Shown here: positions 58,678 to 64,000 of the stretch, piece by piece
Numbering within the stretch: the first letter of the stretch is position 1
Layout: every line of letters starts with the position of its first letter
Origin: Lepisosteus oculatus
Lineage: Eukaryota; Chordata; Actinopteri; Semionotiformes; Lepisosteidae
DNA length: 64,000 bases
Direction: 5' to 3'
Assembly (NCBI RefSeq): GCF_040954835.1
Contig: NC_090707.1
Span: 22,028,570-22,092,569, forward strand
Made by a program: the position numbers and the translations under genes
The notes under the pieces: generated by a model
The model's database searches: none
What the model was told of the DNA's origin: nothing
Seen by the model: only the letters and a program-made list of their open reading frames with translations

Positions 58678-59049
58678 TATATATATATATGTGTGTGTGA
58701 CTACATTATTTTAACTGTTTAATTTTAATTTATTTTTATTTTTAAATTTAGTCCAGTTAAAATCCTGACTTTTGGATAAACTGATATTGAACCTACTGGA
58801 GTAATAGCAGAGGAGAAAATCAAATTGATGGAGCTGGTTTATTTTGCTCTCAAAAGTGAGAAGTCTGTCAATGACATAGAAATTAGGGTGCTTTGATTTA
58901 TACATTTGTTATAAATAACTTCTGGGACCAGAACCTTTTTTTTTTTGTATCTGCTACAAGCATCTGAAAATTGGAACAAGTCTATATGCTTATGAAAAGC
59001 AAAAGCGGCTGGCTGTTAGACATTTACTGTAGATGTAAATATTACTTGA

Positions 59050-59412
59050 GATAAAGTAATTTATCTAAAGTAAAAGTAATAAGACTGCTAAACAGCCAAC
59101 CTGCAGCTCCTTTAGCAAATCACCCGTAATAGCTACATGGACACACAGTTTTCACTGTATTCAGCATAACTGCACTACTTGTATATATTGCATACACCAT
59201 GGACACATAGCAGCTCTATTCATATCGGTTTTATTCAATTTCTATTACATTATCTACTATTATGTAACCTTATTTTCGTAACCTTAATTTTGTGATTTTT
59301 GTGAGCTCGCAGAAAAGACATTTCATTGCAGGCAACTACTGCTGCATGCTGTATTGTTGTGCATTTGATAAATAAACTTTGATTTGATTTGATTTGATTT
59401 GATTTGATTTGA
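59050..59412 (+). repeat. LINE-like 3' region with (GATTT)n tail
   Basis: AAGACATTTCATTGCAGGC, then TGATAAATAAACTTTGATTT and a GATTT pentamer array (59381-59411) form the 3' end common to fish LINE copies. No coding codons are visible upstream. Confidence 0.5.
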
Positions 59413-60374
59413 TCTGTGCACAACTGTCATTGATAGTGCAAATCTTACATAAATATCCCTGGTTTGAAAATCTCTTTTGGGTTGTCTGTAGACAGTATTA
59501 TTCAGAATTACACAGTATTAGACAGTATTATTATTAAAGTAATAGTAGTATGAGAATAAGTACAGTCCTATATCATTCTAAGCAGATGCTTTCTAAAGCT
59601 TTGGTTATATAGCTTCATTTTTAAGAGAATGGATTTATAGGAATGGCATACTGAGTAGTCCTATATCATGTGCTATATTTAGGTAATACAAATTTACCAT
59701 GGAACAATTCCTCAGGCTACATTCACTACAATTACCTCATAGTGTCTGATGTGTCTGATGTGTGTTGTAAAAGCAAGACAAATGATGAAAGCCTTTGTTC
59801 TGTACTAAAATGAATGATGACCAGAGACATATAAAGGTCCATCATAAAATGCATCAAAGAAGAATGAACATTAAAACACAAAGGCCGCACATGCAAAGAG
59901 GCCATAAAGCCCATCAACATCATCTAGTTAATTTTCTCAAAAATCCTATTGCCAGTCCTGATTATACTGGGTACCCCTCCCCCAATTATTAAAGAACCTC
60001 ACTCCAAAAAGAGACAATTTAGATTAATCATTCACAGCCACTGAAACTGTGAGGTAGTAGTACTAACCACTTTGCCACTGTGCCATCTTATATAAACTAA
60101 ATGGGAAACACAGCATTTTTTACAGCAACTGCAATCCGCCAAAAAGAAACCTAATGGCACAGTAGGTTAAGCATGGAGAATGTTCAGTAGTTGATTTTAT
60201 TTTCTGTAGTGAACCTGTGCATTGGAGAGCGATTTTAATGCTGATATTTTTCAATGCCTTTTAAGGAAACCAGTGTCATATAACTGGCTGGAACCTTTCT
60301 TATCATATTATGCTTAGAATATTATATTTATAATGGTTCTTTAGCAGTTCTTTGTTGAAGTTACAGCAGCACCT

Positions 60375-60700
60375 ATGTTCCATCTATTTTCTAACTGGTT
60401 TATTCAATTCAGGTTTGCAGTGGAGCCAAAGCCTAATCCAGCAAGCAACATGAGCAAGGTGGGGTACATCCTGGACAGATACTAATCTAATGACACACAC
60501 AGCCACAGACATGCACAAACTTTTCTTAGAAGCCAATTCACCCACTGGTATATCTTTGAATTGGGGAAGAAAATCCCTGCAAGCACTGATCAAATATGAA
60601 AACTCCACACAGACAGCACCCCAGGTCCAGAACTGAACTTAGGTCCCCTGTGCTGCAAGGCAGAATTGTTTACCACTCCGCCACTGTGCTGCTCAGTATG
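60375..60700 (-). mobile_element. tRNA-derived SINE copy
   Basis: Inverted copy: CATCTATTTTCTAACTGG, TACATCCTGGACAGATAC, AGAAGCCAATTCACCCACTG, and the head GTGCTGCAAGGCAGAATTG then CCGCCACTGTGC. A short related piece sits at 59995-60092. Confidence 0.65.
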
Positions 60701-63700
60701 TATGTTCTTTCTTTTTAATGAGATACCTTTTAGTATTCACAGGACGTTATTCCTTTTTCAGATGTCAATACGTTACTGAAGCAGAATTTTTAAATTGCAT
60801 TTGCAATCAAATCTTCAAAATACCAGGTTAATGGCAGCAATAAGCTCATACATTTGTTTTTTTTATTTAATTATTTTTAACTGGATTAATTTTACTTTTT
60901 TCTTTGAAGTTTAATATGCCACAGACAAATCTCACAATTTCTGATGGTCAGGGTGGAAACAAATGTGTCTAAGTATATATGGATTTTAAAATTCAGTGTG
61001 AAACTAACCCTCAAAATACTTAAGAGTTCAAAAATAAAACATCATGCTTGTGAATTTTTGTCATGTCTGATTGGTCATACATCAATCTTTCTCATGGATC
61101 ACACCAATGGCTAATCTAGTGTATGCATCTGTTTCATACTTGGTTAAGGAAGGAAAGACTGTCTCTTTAAAATTTACGAGCATCTCTGCCTTGTTGAAAC
61201 CCATGGTATCTGACTCCTCTCCGCTTTGCACACAATCTCACGCTCTGAGGGGAGAGGAGCACAGACTTCCTCAGTGTCATTGACAGGCCAAGTTCTTCAA
61301 TCTTCTTTCTCTTTCTATGACGAGAAACCAGAAACAGAGAGGCTATTCTGAGACATACATGGAGGACATAAATCAGCAAACACAATTTTGCAACTGTTTG
61401 GATGTGGTCAAATAACAGAAAATTCTAAAATCTTTACCACTTTGGGAGAAAGGTAGGTACTGTAGTTAAAAAGAGCTTGCAAATATGGAGACTGAACCAT
61501 TAACGTAGACATTTTTAGAATAATAATGAAATCAACTGAAAAAATATCTTTGATGCTATAAACTGTGTGATAAAAGAGCTGAGACCCTTTACCAAAATTA
61601 GTACTATGAGCATCACTTCAATTATATCTGTTCATTATAATGTTTTTTGGACAAACTTAAACTTTAAGACTGAAAATGAACATCATTTTTAAAGGGAAGT
61701 AGTGGTATCTAAAAAGTGAATTTGAAACTATGATATATGTCTAATGAATGTGGAGTAATGAATGTGGAGAAATGTGTGATCATTGTAAGGATAGAAAATA
61801 AGTAAATATAACACCAAGGGCCTTGTTTCAATATGTACTAATCAGATACTTTTCTGAATACATGAAGAAAGGTTTAAACAGGTTTTAAACAGCAACTTGA
61901 CTTTGCTTTGAAAGCATATAACCTGTTGATTTGGCAACTTTTCATTTTTCAGAACAAAGTTTTAAATATGTTTTTTTAAGTAACATACAGGCTTTCATTT
62001 GAAGTATTTTTCTGAATGCGTAGTGTACACAAAAAATGTTTAGATGTTTGTTTTTAAAAAAGATTCTGTCGTAAACTGTTGTAATGTGCAGTTTATGTTT
62101 TTGGTGTCTAAAACCCTGTTGGTTAACATACATACAGACTTTACCTTGTAATCTGATATTCTTCTAATCAAAATAAGACATCTTTAATTTAATGGAAAAT
62201 GTGATTACGTGGGTGGCACAGTGGTTAACATTGCTTCCTTGCAGTGCTGGTGCCCTGTGTTCAGTTCTTGGGGTGTGATCTGCATGGAATGTGCACAATA
62301 TGTTCTCCCTGGGTTCACATGGGTTTCCTCCAGGTGCTCCAGTTTCCAGGCCAAAGGCATACTGGTACCTTAATTAACTTCTGTAAGAATTTGCCCTGCT
62401 TGTATTTGCTTGTGCCCTGTGGTGGACTGTTGTCTGATCCAGGATCTGTCCTGCCTTGTGTCCCATGCTGCCAGCTGAGGGTGTGGCTGACTCGTGACCC
62501 TTATTAGATAAAGTGATTAGAAAAAAGGTGATGAAGATGTACTATTGATGTACTACATTACAAAACAATGTATCCATTGATAGTTGATGTCATTCTCATC
62601 ATAACTTGAGAATATATTTAGTGTATTTATATGTAATTTATAGTTACAGCATTTTCCAAAATATGTGATGAGTTTTTGCACCTTGTTTACACTCTGTACT
62701 GATTTCAGGGAAGTTGCATAGAGAGAATTTTTTAGGGGCACTTTTCCAATGCATTCTGCCAGTCCTGTGCTGTCACATAACAAGCAGACCATTTCTTCGA
62801 TTTCATTATCAGTATGTCACTTTACTGACAAGCTTGTAAGCCATGAATTCACAGTTGTTACCTGATTTGATACAGGCTCATCACTCAGTTATTTCACAGA
62901 CCACCAACTGCACTCCTTTATCATGTGCCTGTCGCATAATATAAACAGAGCAGACCTGACATTCGACAGCACAGTAAAGAAGCTACAATTTCAATCAATT
63001 CAGTATGATATCATACTCTTGAAGTAGATATGATGAGATCTGGAGAAACAGTAAAATGAAATGGTTCTTTTAATGTGAAACCATCGGATGTAAATATTTA
63101 TAAATAAGATGAAAGCTAAAGTAAAGCACTGGAAAGGCACTGTCTCATACAGAATCAGAAATGAGACTATATAAGGATCTGGATGATTATTACTATTGTG
63201 TTGATTAAATGTAGTCACTTATTTCAAAATAAAAATTAATAAAAAGCCTCCTAGTGACAATGGTATGTGTCAAATCTGGAACTACAGTTGGAGGAGATCT
63301 ACATTACCCATTGGTTAATATACTGGACCCACATTTCAGGTTCACAAGTGTACTGTGGGTGGATTCTTATATACGTCTGTAGTGACTAGCTTTAGCCTAC
63401 TCATTCTGAATCACGTCTGCAGCAGTAAATTGAACAGCAGAATTAATGGAACCCACTCTGGGAAAACAATGCCATCATCTCTAGAAATCCTTGGAGAAGG
63501 AAGATTAGAGACACCCTCTTTCTGCTGGATTAGGTCCAGCCACTTCCAAGGAAGTACTGATCATTCCTGGAAACTGCAGGATAATCCAGGAGATTTGGTA
63601 ATCCCATCAATACAGGTCTCATTCACCTCTGTAATTTTCTGTCATTAATCAGAAATACGGAGAGTGAAATATTTGATCTATGTAGCACTTTACAGCTTTT

Positions 63701-64000
63701 ACATGCATTCATAACGTATCCCTGCCTTACATTACTGAACACCATCATACTTCTTTTCATGAAATAGCTAGTGATATTCTCGTAATATTCAAATAATTCT
63801 CATATCATTCTATTCACTGTAAATATAGCTTCTGTTCAATGTAGCTATGCAGCGTAATCTGAACATTTCTTGCTACATTTCCTAATATAATTGATGCTCT
63901 TGAGTGCTAGGCATCCTCATTAAATGCCCCAGAGCCAAACAAACAGAAACAGAAAAAAATGATGAAATATTCATTCAAATGAAAATCAAATTACAGCATC
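60701..64000. other. Right flank without recognised genes
   Basis: It holds the SINE at 62211-62526. From about 63650 to the end the sequence is repeat-free with TTCATTCAAATGAAAATC-type words and might be conserved non-coding DNA (weak). No gene seen. Confidence 0.35.
62211..62526 (+). mobile_element. tRNA-derived SINE copy with clear A and B boxes
   Basis: TGGCACAGTGG (62214-62224) fits the tRNA A box and GTGTTCAGTTCTTGG (from 62257) the B box, i.e. the internal RNA polymerase III promoter of a tRNA-derived SINE. The body GGGTTTCCTCCAGGTGCTCC follows; the end is AAGTGATTAGAAAAAAGG. Confidence 0.72.

Noticed and set aside
1-64000. CRISPR arrays, operons, riboswitches, rRNA or tRNA genes
   Set aside because: The window is vertebrate DNA. 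The only tRNA- and 5S-like sequences are SINE heads; no regularly spaced repeat array is present.

Overview
The window is vertebrate nuclear DNA, most likely from a ray-finned fish. It has multi-exon genes with GT-AG introns, an AT-rich background and repeats of fish type: Tc1 and hAT transposons, L2-tailed LINE and SINE copies, and 5S-rRNA-derived SINEs. The species cannot be named from sequence alone.

Two complete protein-coding genes lie head to head in the right-centre. On the minus strand, 43323 down to 25974, is a 17-exon lactase-phlorizin hydrolase gene (LCT). Its splice sites and reading frame join to a 1951-residue preproprotein with signal peptide, four tandem GH1 regions (I partial, II degenerate, III and IV full length), a C-terminal membrane anchor and a short cytosolic tail. 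Region IV keeps both catalytic glutamates. Region III keeps the nucleophile but has Gln (CAG) at the acid/base position, the change known from plant myrosinases. Region II has lost both. On the plus strand, 45841 to 53755, is an 11-exon AAMP gene (WD40 protein, 417 residues). About 2.5 kb separates the two start codons.

The left part (1-25.9 kb) has no confidently identified gene. It is a mosaic of nested repeats: solo-LTR-like elements with 5-bp target duplications, two hAT elements with perfect 8-bp duplications, degenerate Tc1 copies, L2 fragments, a tRNA-derived SINE split by an L2 insertion, and an inverted-repeat structure around a 5S-derived SINE. One 85-bp exon-like open segment (18080-18164, minus) is unidentified. 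A stretch at 24.9-25.5 kb looks like conserved non-coding DNA.

LCT introns carry an apparently intact Tc1-like transposon (33622-35251; 339-residue DD34E transposase, ~213-bp terminal repeats), two solo-LTR-like elements and SINE pieces. AAMP introns carry palindromes, a hAT end and a (GTGCGT)n tract grown inside a SINE. The right flank (54-64 kb) holds a Tc1/mariner-type deletion derivative, SINE copies and a LINE-like pentanucleotide tail, with no further gene recognised.
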